Shown here: positions 45,268-57,840 of the stretch, in pieces
Layout: every line of letters starts with the position of its first letter
Position numbering within the stretch: the stretch's first letter is position 1
Assembly: GCF_000003195.3 (NCBI RefSeq)
Contig: NC_012876.2
Span: 2,491,935 to 2,555,934, forward strand
Reading direction: 5' to 3'
Source of the DNA: Sorghum bicolor
Taxonomy: Eukaryota > Streptophyta > Magnoliopsida > Poales > Poaceae
DNA length: 64,000 nt
Translations under genes and position numbers: made by a program
Notes under the pieces: model-generated
The model's database searches: none
What the model was told of the DNA's origin: nothing
The model's input: the letters and a program-made list of their open reading frames with translations, nothing else

Positions 45268-46900
45268 GAGGAGAAATTAGATGTAAGATATATATATGTT
45301 GGATCATGTGGTTATGCTATTGGTCATGTAGGGATTGGATAAGAATCGGCCACCAACCACAGACATATGCATGTTTATATGCAATTGAAGCAACCCATGC
45401 CTTCTTTTTCCATCTTGTTTTTTATTGACAAAGTGACATTTGTTGACAGGTGACCACTGAGTGACGACTTGTATATTTTGGTTCGGTAGTGGAAATGGAC
45501 TATGCATGCTCGACAATGAGTACATTTAACCAATGGGTTACCAGACTTGTACCCCTATACTAGGAGTAGGATTATCATGACTCATGATGAATTGAATGAA
45601 AGGTGATTGGCAAGCTTATTGGGTAGAGCTAAGAATTAGTCTGATCCAAATTCGTAATTCACAACTGAATATTTCAAGCAACAGTGATGTAAACAATGTT
45701 CTTCCCCAATTATTTTGTGGCATCCCATGGAAGGAACACAGATGCATGGCCAAGATATAGATAGTACTTTTAAAAAATGTTTCTACACTTCGAGATAATG
45801 TTTCTCTTATTCTAGTTAGCTCAACTCAGAGAACAAAATGTTTTTTATACTAACTTTGTTGAAATGGGCTCGGGTCCCAGCATGTTAGTGTTCTTTGTAC
45901 CTTATGTTAAAGTAAATTCTTCTTTTTTGCCTCACAAAGGTTCCTTTCTTCTAGTGAAATTCTTCGAGTATATAGACTAATATAATTTAAGTTTTTTTCT
46001 TTTGCGAGTGGTATAATTCTCTGTCTACTTGAGCTTTTTAGCAAATGGAATTATAGTTAGGCCAAGATGTGTCTTTAGAATGAAGTAAGTTCTCAATTTC
46101 ATGCGGGTCATTGGAAATTTAGAAAAATGCTGTTGCTACTGTAGTGTTATCTTTTGGGCCAGGCCGACTCCATTTGCTAGTTGCAGCCCGAAATGCAAAT
46201 AAGCACCAGTATAAACTGGGAATATACTCTCAAAAATATCATTAGGAATAAAGGCATAGTTAAAGTTCTAGGACATGATCGAATACAGTAGAGATTAGAA
46301 TCACACTACAGTTTAATTAGAATTTTATATGAACATAAAAATAAGACTACCAAATTTCATCTGGAGGACTCTTACAAAAAAATCAACAGGAGGCAAATTA
46401 ATTCCAAGAATAAAAAGGGAACAAAACCTGATGACCTCACAAAATCAAATATCTCATCTTATGTCTATTGGCTTAGATAGACACCTCAGTCTGAACTAAC
46501 TTATCACGTGCGACGTGGTAATTCTGCTATGATGGTAGAAAATAATTCACTCTGTTTGTTTTAACCTTTTAAAGCCAGAAGATGACCATTTCTAAGAATT
46601 TAGGCGACACCAATATAACCTATTACCAACGGAATGATATAATTGGGGGCAACACATAATGGCTGCCTTGGTTTTATCTTACTGTCTTAACATGTCAGAA
46701 AGCAAAACATCATGTAATAGCCTACCTATGAGCGAAAAAGAAAGTAACAACAATAAGTAGGCAAAAAGCATCGATCAAGATTCAATACGATATATTTAGA
46801 TTTACATGTTTTGTCCGGAAGACATGTGTTGTACGTACATTTCTTTCAGTATATATACTAGGATGGATGTGACATATAGAAGCTCTATCTACAAATACCT
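45268..46900. other. Intergenic, nothing recognised
   Basis: AT-rich with no supported gene, array or element boundary. Confidence 0.5.
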
Positions 46901-46903
46901 TAC

Positions 46904-48231
46904 TTAAGCTATGTGAGAAACTACCATAGTAATAAAAATCATGCTCAAAATAGCAAGTGGTTATGTGACTACCATCAAAACAAGCTTATTAACCAAACCT
47001 ATACTTCAGATAAAGTGGTGATGGAGTTTTAAGCTATGTAAGAAGCTACCATGGTAGTACAGATCATGCTCAAAATAGAAAGTGGTTATGTGACACTACT
47101 ACATGAAAAAATTTACCGTGGCGGGCTAAAATGCTTAACTGAGGCAGTTTTTCCAACCACCTCGGAGCAAAGGTCATGGTTAATGTGACCTTTTGCGAGG
47201 CGGTTGGATGCGCGCCTCGGTTAATCAAATAAAAAGAAAAAAAACCCAGAGGGCTTGGATCTGGGCCTCTTGCCCTACCGCTAGGGGAGCCAACTCTGCG
47301 TATGCATCGGCAGCTCGCTGCGTCCATGCCCGCTTTGCCACCACGAAGATCCACCGCCCACTGCAGTACATCCGTCGCGGGTGTGGACGACCTCACGCAC
47401 TGCCGTGGGTGAAGGCCTCCAAGCCCTGGACTGCGCTGCCATGCCCTCGGCCCCGGATCCGCGCCACCTGAGGACCTTGAGGCAGAGGGAGGAACTCCTT
47501 GCTGCCTAGATCCACGCCGCCAGAGGAGACGGAGGAGCTCCTCGCCACGCCGTCGGTGGTGCTTGAGGGAGGACGGAGAAGCGTCGCCGCGATAGGGGGC
47601 TCTGCCACCGAATACGAAGGAGAGGAGGAGGGGCGTTAGAGGGAAGGGGTGCGGTCAATGGGGAGGGGCGCTCAGGTGTCAAGTTTTGCGAGGAGGGGAA
47701 GTGAAGGGCGTCGGGCGTATGGCGTCGCGAGCAGCCAAGGTGAGAGAGTGCGGGTGCGGCTGAGGAAGTGAAGGTGAAACCCTAGGTCTAGTATATATAT
47801 GTGACCTTGAAATTGGGCCTCTTGGGCTGGCAGGCTGGGCCAGATTTACTGAGGCGGGTGGAGTTATAATACCCGTCTCGGTTAATGATTTTACCGAGAC
47901 TGTTATGTTAAGATGTCCGCCTTGATTAATCAATTTTGCGAGGCAGTTTATGTAACCGCCTCGGTTAATAAAAAATGACCGTCTCGGGCGGTTGAAATTT
48001 TTGCCCGCCTCGGAGGGTGTTTCAAAAGATCACGGTAAATCTTTTTGTAGTAGTGTGATTACCATCAAAACAAGCTTATCTACCAATCCCATACTTAAGA
48101 CAAAGTAGCCATGGAGTTTAAGCTATGTGAGAAGCTACCATAATAATACAAAATCACGCTCACAATGGAAAGTGGTATGCGACTATCATCGACAAGCCTA
48201 TTAACCAATCCTATACTTAAGATAAAGTCCT
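46904..48231. repeat. ~125-bp tandem repeat split by a CACTA insertion
   Basis: ATGCTCAAAATAG(C/A)AAGTGG recurs at 46941 and 47065 and, as ACGCTCACAATGGAAAGTGG, at 48156. AAGCTATGT(G/A)AGAA(A/G)CTACCAT and CATCAAAACAAGCTTAT blocks accompany it. After subtracting the CACTA element and its TGA duplication, the spacing is 124-126 bp, about 2.7 units. No coding content. Confidence 0.8.
47094..48055. mobile_element. Non-autonomous CACTA element, 962 bp
   Basis: Left CACTACTACATGAAAAAATT and right ATCTTTTTGTAGTAGTG are CACTA-type TIRs, with a TGA target duplication (47091-47093 and 48056-48058). Subterminal repeats of (C)CGCCTCGGTTAA / GCGAGGCGGTT type lie at both ends. The GC-rich core 47250-47760 has no transposase; it may be captured host sequence. 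Confidence 0.92.
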
Positions 48232-48605
48232 CCAAATATATTCCATAGTTAGAGCAACTCTAGTGTCATCTAAAAGTGAACTGTGGGAAGCAAAAAGAGA
48301 TCTAGAACATTGGAGCAATCAAACATTGGGCGTTAGACCAAAAAGCGTAATTTGTAGACGAGCCAAATCAAGAAGAAAAAAAAATCATGCCGGGCATGTC
48401 ACCCCTCACGATTCTTTTGTCCCCAATATGACTCAAATAGAGATGATTTTTTAGTTCTATTTGTGTGCAGAAGTCGATGTGCACATTGAAGGCAACGAAC
48501 TTTGCTTTTATTCGATTCCACAGTTCGACACGATGTTTTGCATAATTAAGTTGGTATTTGTTGTTGTTTGCAAACTCTCAGAACAAAATGCAAAGTCTAA
48601 AAATA
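48232..48605. other. Spacer, possible MITE fragment
   Basis: TTAGAGCAACTCTAGTGTCA at ~48250 and GCAAACTCTCAGAACAAAAT at ~48580 resemble termini of the GAGCATCTCC-type elements, but a full element could not be delimited. Confidence 0.35.
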
Positions 48606-49266
48606 GGCCATCTCTAAGGGTTTTACATAACTGAGTTGGCAATTAGCCAAAGTGGACCCGGTCGTGATTTTTTTCCTTCGCGCGCGCTCGCGATCGTCTT
48701 CCCACACGCGACTTTCCTTCGCGTGCATAAAGTCGCCGCCGGTTCTCGTGTTTTCCTCACAGGTCGCGCCACCAGTTCTTCCTGCTCCCCACCGCTCGTT
48801 GTAGGTGCCACCGCGACGACTCATATCAGACTCGTTGCAGGTGCCGCTGCGGTGCCAGCCCGATGGATGCAACCTGCCTACGTACCCGGATCATCTTCCT
48901 GCTCTGCTCGTACATTACCGTTCTATGGCTTCGATAGATTGCCGATGCACTGGTTCATCAATTTTAAAATTCATTTGATTCAATTCGGTCCTACTCTTCT
49001 GGCTTGTAGCAGATGACGGCGATGGTGTTGCTTGCGGTCGCGATATATGGCGCGAAGAAAGTCCAGGTCGCGCGGGGGACCGGGAGACGCGCGGTCGGCC
49101 TTTTGCCAAGCCGTGCGCGGCTTGGCATATATGCCAAGCTTGCTCTCTCATTTGCCAAGTTGCTCAAAATGCAAACTCTAAATGCAAAACCATTGGATAC
49201 CTCTTTTGTGATTTTTGACAAATTACAAGAATGCAAAGTCCAAATGCAAAACCGTTGGAGATGCTC
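48606..49266. mobile_element. GAGCATCTCC-type Tourist-like element
   Basis: Left GGCCATCTCTAAGGGTTTTA, right AAAACCGTTGGAGATGCTC followed by TTA (49267-49269). Interior GC-rich part 48650-48950. Left boundary approximate; related to 22368-22962. Confidence 0.6.
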
Positions 49267-49281
49267 TTAGAGGTGCTCTTA

Positions 49282-49972
49282 GGCTATCTCCAACAGCCTA
49301 TGCATCACGCTATCCATATCCAAAATGTCTGATCACAGTGAAAAAGCACTCCCAACAGAGTAGGCAAAGAGAGGACCTATTTTGCGTCATGGTGAGAGGA
49401 GACTCAAATATGCATCTCTCTCTCCATGACCCAAATCTGCAGCATCGATCATGGTGGGCCCGCGACAGGGATCTGCCGCACAGCGAGGCGCGGTCGGTCC
49501 ACCGATGAGGACAGCGAGGCGGGCCCGTGACGAGGAGACGACGGCGAGGCGAGGCGCGGCGGGCCTGCGGACAACGACGGCGAGGTGGGTCCGCGACGGG
49601 GAGCCGCCGTCACGACGAGCGTGGTTGTCCCGCAGACGACGACGAGGAGCCGCCGGCGCAGACGACGATGGCGAGGTAGGTCTGCAGAGGGGCGAGACTG
49701 TCTCGGCAGGGAGGAAAGGAAGCTCGGCGAGCGCGGCCGTCTCGCGCAGAGAAGGAGGGAAGCTTGGTTCTAGGCACAGTGGAGAGGGAAGAGAGCAGCG
49801 CATGCGGTTCTGTTCGATGGGAAGGAATGGGGCGGCACATTCAGTGGATCTGCTCTCCTTTTAGGTCGGCTGTTGGAACACGAAAGATTTGGTGTGTGTG
49901 ACCCTTTTCTCCTGCGTGACCCAAATAAACCGTATGGATCTCATATATGGGTGAGGACTGTTGGAGACAGTC
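49282..49972. mobile_element. Tourist-like element with GC-rich filler, 691 bp
   Basis: GGCTATCTCCAACAGCCTAT to GAGGACTGTTGGAGACAGTC with TTA on both sides (49279-49281 and 49973-49975). 49440-49760 is a GC-rich, degenerate short-period repeat (GCGAGGCG, ACGACGGCGAGG) giving spurious long frames on both strands. Its terminus resembles that of 15469-16267. Confidence 0.85.
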
Positions 49973-49975
49973 TTA

Positions 49976-50389
49976 GATGAAGATCAATTCACAAATCCTA
50001 TCCCTGGACCTGAACGTCACAGCCCACGACTCACAAACCATGGGCCATGGCCCGCAACTAACATCCTTTTCCCCTAACCCAAGCAACCTCATAGTCGGTC
50101 CCTATTAGTCATTGCCCCACCGATCACTTGCTCCCGTCATTTTTTCGAAACACTATTTTACACTCTATTCCTTATACTCAATAGTTGATATATATTACAC
50201 GCTGTAGTTTATCCCTTATACTCAATGATCAACATATACTACCTTGCATACTCTATCCCTTATACTCAATAGTCGACACGTCGTCGCAACCGTGGTGTCT
50301 ATATATATGCCATACATAAAGCTATTCTTAACTTTGATGTTTACCTCTTCTCCCAAGCAAGGACCATCATTCTCAAGCATCATCAGACG
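49976..50389 (+). promoter_or_regulatory. Probable promoter of the WDR26-like gene
   Basis: A TATA-like TCTATATATATGCC lies at ~50299-50312, with transcription expected near 50340. Also contains three diverged copies of a ~60-bp unit (ACTCTATCCCTTATACTCAA at ~50160, 50210 and 50260). Confidence 0.45.
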
Positions 50390-52193
50390 AAGAGAGGCCA
50401 GGAGAAGAGATTAGGAAAAGAACCTGTGAGAATTAGTGGGAGAGATCCACAAGGAAGGTACTGGCGTCGCGTACTCCCCCTCTCTCTCTAGTCGACCCCT
50501 TTGTTTTCTCTCTCCTCTCTCCTCTCTCTCTCTCTCCTGGTGCTGCTGCCTGCGCCTGCTGTGTGTGTGTCCCTCCCCCCTGCCAACCCTTTTCTATTCA
50601 GTCGGTTCCCCTCTCCTCTTCCCCCAAGCCAAACACCACCACCCCTCCTTCCTCCCCACACCCCCTCTCCCTACGCCTCCTCGCCGCTTTCCCCACCCAA
50701 TCCGACCGCCGGGCCGCCTCCTCTCCGCCGGGGCGGGCGATTCCCCGGAGATTCCGCGCGATTCGCCGCGGATTCGGGGCTCCTCCGGGGGTTTCTCGGC
50801 GAATCGGCGGGGATCGGGACTTCCCGGCTGGAGGTCAGGCCCCCCCTCCTCCTCCCCTCCGATCGCTAACCCTCGCTGCTTCGTGCCCCGCCGCGTGGGG
50901 GCGGGGGTTTGCCCGGTTACTGCCCGCGCCGCCCTGTGCCTTAGGTGCGATGAACAGACGAGTGAACTTTTGCTTCTACATACAACTGGGTGCTGGGTGG
51001 GGTGGGGGAGAGCGATTCCGTGATCGGGGCGCCTTCTGCTGCGTGTCCTTGCCCGATGTGCGGAGTGGGTTGCCGAGGGGTGCGAGTCGGCTGCGGGTTC
51101 TCCTGGTGGTTAATTAAGCAAGTTGCTAGTAATTGCACGAGTAGATTTACCTGTTGCTGTTAATGACTCTGTGCTGCTGATCCATTTGTTAGTTATATAT
51201 GCTTTGGTGGGCAAGGGATGCGTGTCCCCCAGTGCGTGGAATCTTCGGTGTGCAAGGAATGGAATGGTGTCTGTGGGAAGTAGCATTACAGAGGACAGAA
51301 GAGGGCTGATGCTGGTGCTAGGAAGTAGATGTTGCGTGCCTTATCCTGTACTGATATGGACAAAAATAGGTTTGACTGGATTGTTGGAGACTTTGGTTTA
51401 CCTAAGCATGCCACTCTAGCAGCATACTTCTTGTTTGTACCAAAGTTACAACAGAACTGCAACTTATGCATCCCTATGTCGAATGTGCTTGCAGTACTGA
51501 TAACTTTACCATCTGTAGGTGTTGCGATTAGAACAGCTGTAGAACTTTTTCGCTGTTTCGAAGGCTGGCTGATACTGATTGGCATATCAGTCATTCAATA
51601 TGCACATTCCTTTTAGTATGTTCTATTCTATTATTTGATGAAATCAGATCATATCGTCACCTTTGGGTTCAAGTATTAGCAGTAATCACCGCTAACCATT
51701 GGTGGTTTCTCCAACTACGTTGGTTGCCAAGCAACGTAGTTGGAATGGCTACATTGTAGCAATGTTCTTTTAGTTTAGTGGTGCCTGGCACAAGATAGTG
51801 TTGTCATGGCTTTGCTTTGATGTGAGCATCCTAATTTTTGTCACGCCTTTGATTACACTGTGGGATACGCTGCCAAGCAATCAGACAATTCTAGATTGGC
51901 AAGGAATCATATCTTGATACCTTTAGACATGAGGATTAATGACAAGATCTATGGCCCCCTTTGCTTAGTAGCAAATGGGTGTTTTATCCTCTTTGTCAAG
52001 TGAGTCCTAAGTCTGAGGCCAGGATGAATTTTGTAGTGGGGCTGGGGCCAATTATTTCATGACTCTCACTTTTTAATTCCTTCTCTGCAGAATCCTCCAT
52101 CTGTTTCGGTAACTATTTGGAACAATTTACGTGGAGATTGCATACCATCACCTTCCCTGAAGTGAAAAATATATGGGCTGATCGTGGCATTTC
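50390..52193 (+). other. 5' leader of the WDR26-like gene
   Basis: Pyrimidine-rich leader with CTCTCTCTCTCT around 50505-50540, then GC-rich sequence to ~50900. An acceptor (TTCTCTGCAG) at 52081-52090 precedes the coding start by ~100 bp, so a leader intron of over 1 kb is likely. The donor may be near 50833 (GGAG|GTCAGG) but this is uncertain. Frames in this part are not taken as coding. Confidence 0.5.
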
Positions 52194-55100
52194 ATGGGAG
52201 GTTTTGAAGATGATGAACCACCCTCAAAACGCGCAAGAGCATCCTCAGTAGAATCTGCAAGTTTACCAGATTATTTCTCGTTTTCGAAATCCGTCAATCC
52301 TTTGGGAAGTACAATGGCTAGACCTTTGCCTTCCCAAGGGAAAGAAGTTATGGTTGGTTCCAAGGGTGTTATTAAGAAGGAGGAATTTGTTAGGATAATC
52401 ACCAAAACTCTGTATAGTCTTGGATATGAAAAAAGTGGAGCAGTTCTGGAGGAGGAATCTGGGATTATTTTACATAAACCTATGGTGAATCTTTTCAGAG
52501 AGCAGGTGATTGATGGGAATTGGGATAATGCGGTGGTTACCTTGAATAAGATTGGCCTTCAAGATGAAAACATCGTGAAATCTGCGTCATTTTTGATATT
52601 GGAGCAGAAATTCTTTGAACTTCTAAGAAATGACGATGTCATGGGTGCTATGAAGACTTTACGATGTGAGATCACACCCCTTGGTGTTAATAGAAAAAGA
52701 GTGCATGAACTGTCGACTTGTATGATTTCTTGTTCTCCACAGCAGTTGTTCCTTGGTTTTTCAAAGCTTGGAATTGATTCTTCTAGTTCTCGGTGGAAGC
52801 TTCTAGAGGAATTGCAAAAGGTGCTCCCTCCAACTGTGATGGTGCCTGAGAGGAGGTTAGAAAATTTAGTTGAGCAAGCACTTACTGTACAAAGGGATGC
52901 TTGCTATTTCCATAATTCTGTTGATGGGTTGTCCCTCTACACTGACCATCACTGTGGGAAAGACCAGATACCGTCTCGCACGCTACAGGTAAAAAAGACT
53001 CTGGTACCTGCTTCGGTGTTTGCTTGGAGCGCTAAAACCCCACATAAGTGCTAGTTCTGTGTCTGCTGGTCAGCCACTTATGTACTGTATTGATTTGTCA
53101 TTTGTATGTTATTTAAAACACCTCAGTAGTTCTTTTTTTGTTCTGTATTTCACTTCCATTAGCTATATTTGGATTATGATACACAGCAATTTGAATGAAA
53201 ACAATGGAAGTCCCATTGTTGATGCTGTAATTTGCAAATCTGAAGTCATAATCCAGCTTTACAGCATGTATGTAGACCACTTAAGCTTCCTTCTACCTTC
53301 CCCCTTGCTCCATCTCCCTCCTTGTTCTCCCCACTTCTCACCATTTGTTGCCAAATAATAATTTCAGTTTACTGCAGAGGGTTTTTTTTCCTGAAAAAAG
53401 GTTGATAAGAGCTGGGAGTGCCACTCATCTTTGCACTTCACAAAAATATTGTATTAGCTATGTTTTCTTTGTTAAGAAATCATTCTTTCACTTGCAGTAA
53501 AATGAATAGAAACTTGCGACTTGTATTTTGCCGTACATTGTTGTCACTTTTAGCTGGATGTGAAATGTTAGAGAACTTGGTTATCAAGACTATTTTTTTC
53601 CTAGTAGCTGCATATCTTGAAGTTCGATGCTTTGAAGTTCACAAGTAAAAAAATTGTTGCAGGTTTTGCATGCACATCACGATGAAGTGTGGTTTATCCA
53701 GTTTTCAAACAACGGAAAGTATTTAGCCTCAGCGTCAAATGATAAATCTGCAATTATATGGGAGGTAAACTTGTGAACCACTGAACTTATGTTTCCAAAG
53801 TCTTCTTTTCTCATGGTCTGCGACTCTGCGTACAAACTGGGTGGCCTGTTCCTTAGTTCCTATTTTAAATTTCATGTCAAGAACTGAACTTGTCCAACCT
53901 TACTAATGCTTTTCATCACCTGTTCTTTATTTTTTTTACCAAAAGTTGACTTTCAAATCCATTGTTATTTTCAAAACAAAGACAGAAGTCTGCCATTTCA
54001 TATTACATTTTTTCCACTGAAAGCCTACTGCTTATTACTCCGTCAGTTCCAAATTATAAGACATTTTGGCTTTTCTAGACACATTGCTTTTACTATGTAT
54101 CCAGACATAGTGGTATATCAACAGTCATTGTACTCCCTCTGGTCCAGTTTATAAGGCACCTTCTAACATGGTCTCCTAAATTACACTTTGACCATTCATT
54201 TATTTTATATTATATTATTTGTTATAAACTTATGATCATTGGATAGTACATTTGATTACAAATCTTATCAATTTTGTTTTACAATGGTTAAAAATTCAGT
54301 CAAATTATTAGTCAAAAGATTATATAATGACTCTTGACCTACACAAAATGCCTTATAAACTAGACAGGAGGGAGTATCTAGAAAAGTCAAAACATCTTAT
54401 AATTTGAAATTGATGGAGTACATCTTGTAAGCTCCCTAGCTTGAATACTGGCACTTCTGTATGTTCTTGTTGATCATGAAAGTGTCTGTCCCCACTATCT
54501 TACGGTTGCACTGCAGTAAGTTGGGTTGTAATGGTAATACAGGTAGAGACTTCAATCGCGTAATTTGCTACTGATAAATGAAGCTTTAGTTTTTACTTCT
54601 GTTTTGTTGTTATTGACCATGCTATGCGGTTTACTTTTCCTCTTTTTTATCCCTTCATGAATTAATCTTTTCATTTCGTAGGTTGATGAAGATGGAGAGC
54701 TATTACTGAGGCATACATTGATTGGTCATCAGAAGTCGGTGATGATGGTCGCATGGAGCCCTGATGATTGCCAGCTTCTCACATGTGGGCAGGAAGAAGC
54801 CATCAGACGCTGGGATGTTGAATCTGGCAAATGTCTTCATGTTTATGCAAAGCCTGTTGGTTTGATATCATGTGCTTGGTTTCCAGATGGAAAACAAATA
54901 TTGTCTGGTCTAGCTGATGAAAACTTTTGCATTTGGGATTTAGATGGTAATGAAGTAGATTGCTGGAAAGGGCAGAGATCAACAAGAACATCTGATTTTG
55001 CTGTAGCAAAAGATGGAAATCTTATAATAAGCATGAGTAGGGAGAGCACAATTCTTCTATTTGATAGGGAGACAAAACAAGAGAGGTTAATTGAAGAGGG

Positions 55101-56713
55101 TAGTACAATTACTTCATTTTCTCTATCAGAAGATGGTGATTTCCTGCTTGTAAATCTTATAAGCGAAGAGATTCATTTGTGGAACATAAGAAATGATCCT
55201 GTTCGAGTCAACCGGTACAAGGGCCATAAGCGCAACCGGTTTGTGATAAGGTCTTGTTTTGGTGGATCTGAGCAGGCGTTCATTGCTAGTGGGAGTGAAG
55301 ATTCACAGGTATGGCGATTGCCTTGTGACCCACCTAATGGCTATAGAATCGATATTATGTGTGCACTTACCTTTGTTGTCATTGTTTTTATTAATATGCA
55401 CTGCTCCCAGACACATGCTGTTTTAGACAATTATATTTATTGTCAGATGAGTCAAATCTAATGGAGAGTGCAGCTAACATGTTTGTCATTTGAACCGTCC
55501 TCATTGCATTACATTATTCTTTTATATACGATAAAGCATTCAAACATCCTGTGACACGGAAATCATTGGCTAACTCGGGGACGCTCTTGCAACTGGCGCC
55601 TATGTCTAGGCCGGTCTCAGATTTATTATAATTTAATATGCATGCCTAATTGCTTATGGCCTTGTTTAGTTTCGAATTTTTTTTGGGTTTTGGTACTGTA
55701 GCACTTTTGTTTTTATTTGGCAATTATTGTCCAATCATGTACTAACTAGACTCAACAGATTCAGGTAAACTGTGTAATTAGTTTTTATTTTTGTCTATAT
55801 TTAGTGCTTCATGCATGTGTCGTAAGATTTGATGTGATGGGGAATCTTGAAAAGTTTTGGTTTCTAGGGTGAACTAAACAAGGCCTGTCTGCACATGCTA
55901 GTTTCCACCACTTTTCTTCTATAGTTTCATACATTCGGCATGCAGCATATTTGTTGACACTTTCTTCCATGTCTTCTGACCAAATCTTGCTGCTGATTTA
56001 TTTTATGCTAGGAGATGCCACTATAAATACGTTGAAATTATCCTGTGTTTTTCAGCTGATTGTCTTTTCTGATGAACTATTATACTTCCAAGGGGTGTAA
56101 TGGAGGCATGTAGTTATGGCATCCATATATCTTGTAGGCAGTAGAAAATATGATACTTTGCATTTCATCAGTAATAAAAGAAGTAAAAATGTTACTCCTG
56201 CCTTTCAAATTGGAAGTTGTTTTTGTTTTTCTAGATACATTGCTTTTACTAGGAAAGTCAAAACGACTCACGATTTGAAATGGAGGGAGTACTTCTTAAA
56301 GTTGCATTGGGAAACATAAGATTTAGCCTTTGCAATGTCTAGAAGGCCTGTGGTTGGTTGGTCCAGCCCACACGGTTCATTGCATATTTTCTTTTGTACC
56401 CTGCAAGGTAATAATGTGCAACACCTGGTCATGTTTCCAGGTCTACATATGGCATCGAGCCACTGGTGATCTCATTGAGACTCTTGCTGGTCACTCGGGC
56501 ACAGTCAACTGCGTAAGTTGGAACCCTACGAATCCCCACATGCTTGCATCAGCTAGTGACGATCACACAGTTCGTATATGGGGGGCAAAGAAGGCCAGTC
56601 TTAAGCGCAAGGATGTTGGGAGCAGCAACTGCAACAGTAACGGTTTCCACTCGAATGGCAATGCTCATGGCAACGGTTTCGTTCACCAGTGCAATGGGAA
56701 CAGCACCAAATGA
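52194..56713 (+). CDS. WDR26: WDR26-type LisH-CTLH-WD40 protein (CTLH/GID complex)
   Basis: Coding exons 52194-52988, 53663-53764, 54682-55308 and 56441-56713, all GT-AG in phase 0, giving 598 residues. LisH is at ~62-94 ([20 protein letters not shown]), CTLH at ~96-155 ([20 protein letters not shown]) and WD40 blades from ~266 to 560 ([47 protein letters not shown], ending DDHTVRIWG). The C-terminal tail is Asn/Gly/Ser-rich. An N-terminal SKRAR run could be a nuclear signal. WDR26 (yeast Gid7) is a scaffold and substrate-recruiting subunit of the CTLH/GID E3 ubiquitin ligase; plant WDR26 binds RanBPM. Introns carry several MITEs (54038-54418, 55658-55884, 56195-56289) without harming splice sites. 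The plant gene is usually written as WDR26-like; orthology is strong by architecture. Confidence 0.94.
54038..54418. mobile_element. Stowaway MITE (outer) in WDR26 intron
   Basis: CTCCGTCAGTTCCAAATTAT to ATAATTTGAAATTGATGGAG, TA on both sides; split by a second Stowaway at 54133-54374. Confidence 0.85.
54133..54374. mobile_element. Stowaway MITE (inner)
   Basis: CTCCCTCTGGTCCAGTTTAT to TAAACTAGACAGGAGGGAG with TA at 54131-54132 and 54375-54376. Inserted within the outer Stowaway of a different subfamily. Confidence 0.9.
55658..55884. mobile_element. GGCCTTGTTTAG-family MITE in WDR26 intron
   Basis: GGCCTTGTTTAGTTTCGAAT to GGTGAACTAAACAAGGCC with the family interior. Target duplication not clear. 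Confidence 0.85.
56195..56289. mobile_element. Short Stowaway-type MITE in WDR26 intron
   Basis: 95 bp, CTCCTGCCTTTCAAATTGGA to ACGATTTGAAATGGAGGGAG, TA on both sides; interior resembles the outer element at 54038. Confidence 0.8.
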
Positions 56714-57730
56714 TTGGCCAGGGCAATGTATCTCCATGGATGGTTAACTGGCATCTGTAAATCCCCCTTTCCTTTTACTTCCCTCCTGGAAGAAGAATCG
56801 CCACCGCCATAGTGAAAAAAAAAACAAAAAAAGAAAAAAACAAAGCTGCAGCACAAAGTGTGGGGAACCTGCTGGGTTTCGTGCGCCATCTTTCCCTTGT
56901 TCCATCATGACTGTCATCACATTTATTTCTTAATTCAAGCTGGGATGGAATTATGATATTGCTTATGCATCTTTCATATCTTGATGTACCCTCCCTGATT
57001 GATTGTAACTGTATTTTGGTGGTGATGCTGATGGTGGTCAATTCCTCTGATTGCATTTTGCCTTGAGAAGAAACAAATGTTGGCCTAGGATGCTCCGCCT
57101 AAAAAAATGGGATGGAACATCTTATCATAAATTTAAATAGATTCAATTATTTGTTTCAAGGGAACAAGTGGTTTGTTTGCTTGCCATATTATTCCTTGTA
57201 AGCAAATATCTAGGGTAAATGGAAATTTTGAATATTTTTCAAACCAAACAACTAACCAGTGTTCTAGCATCATTGAAATAACTTGTGTGTTGTAGGTGAA
57301 CTTTCTTAAAAAAAAACTGTTGCATTTGAAGATATGAAAGTTGGGTAGGGGCATTTACGGTCTGTTTGGTTAGGCTATGGAGAAGTTGTGAGCTGTGAAA
57401 GTGAAAAAGTAGTTGTGAGTTGTGTGAAAAAAGTGGCTCTTTGGTTTAAATAACTGAAAACCAATCATCTCTCTCTCTCTCTCTCCAAACAGCTGTAAAA
57501 TATCTATTTTCATCCATTTGGAAAAACTAAAAGGGGAGTTCAAGGTATTGTGAAAATTGTACTACGAGAAAGCAGCAACTTCCTTTTGTTCTATCGTTTG
57601 GTTGGCTTTCTGCTTTTCTATCGATCAGCAGAAATGTTTTCCAAAAGCTGATTAAACAAAAACTTTACTAAAGATGAACCTTGAGGCAGGTTAGGGCACG
57701 GCCAACGCACGCAGTTAAATTTGTTAGCCT
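56714..57730. other. 3' flank of WDR26-like gene and spacer
   Basis: The 3' UTR probably extends to ~57070. A (CT)n run lies at 57470-57487. A GGTCTGTTTGGTTAGGCT motif at ~57360 suggests an undelimited MITE ending near 57670. Confidence 0.4.
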
Positions 57731-57840
57731 CGTGCAAAAGTACCAGTCTACATAGAGACTCAGGGGGTGTTTAGTTAAAAAAATACAAAATGCAGAATGT
57801 CAACTATTTTAGAATAGTAGAATGTAAAATGTTGAAATTT
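57731..57840. repeat. Direct repeat, left copy
   Basis: ~110 bp from CGTGCAAAAGTACCAGTCTA through GGGGGTGTTTAGTTAAAAAA to GTAAAATGTTGAAATTTTC; repeated with ~85-90 percent identity at 59028-59133. Confidence 0.8.

Noticed and set aside
49387..49864. Long frames on both strands, Arg/Ala-rich
   Set aside because: Short-period GC repeat inside the 49282-49972 element.
50436..51117. Three overlapping frames in the WDR26 leader
   Set aside because: CT-rich leader and leader intron; the coding start at 52194 is fixed by LisH-CTLH homology.
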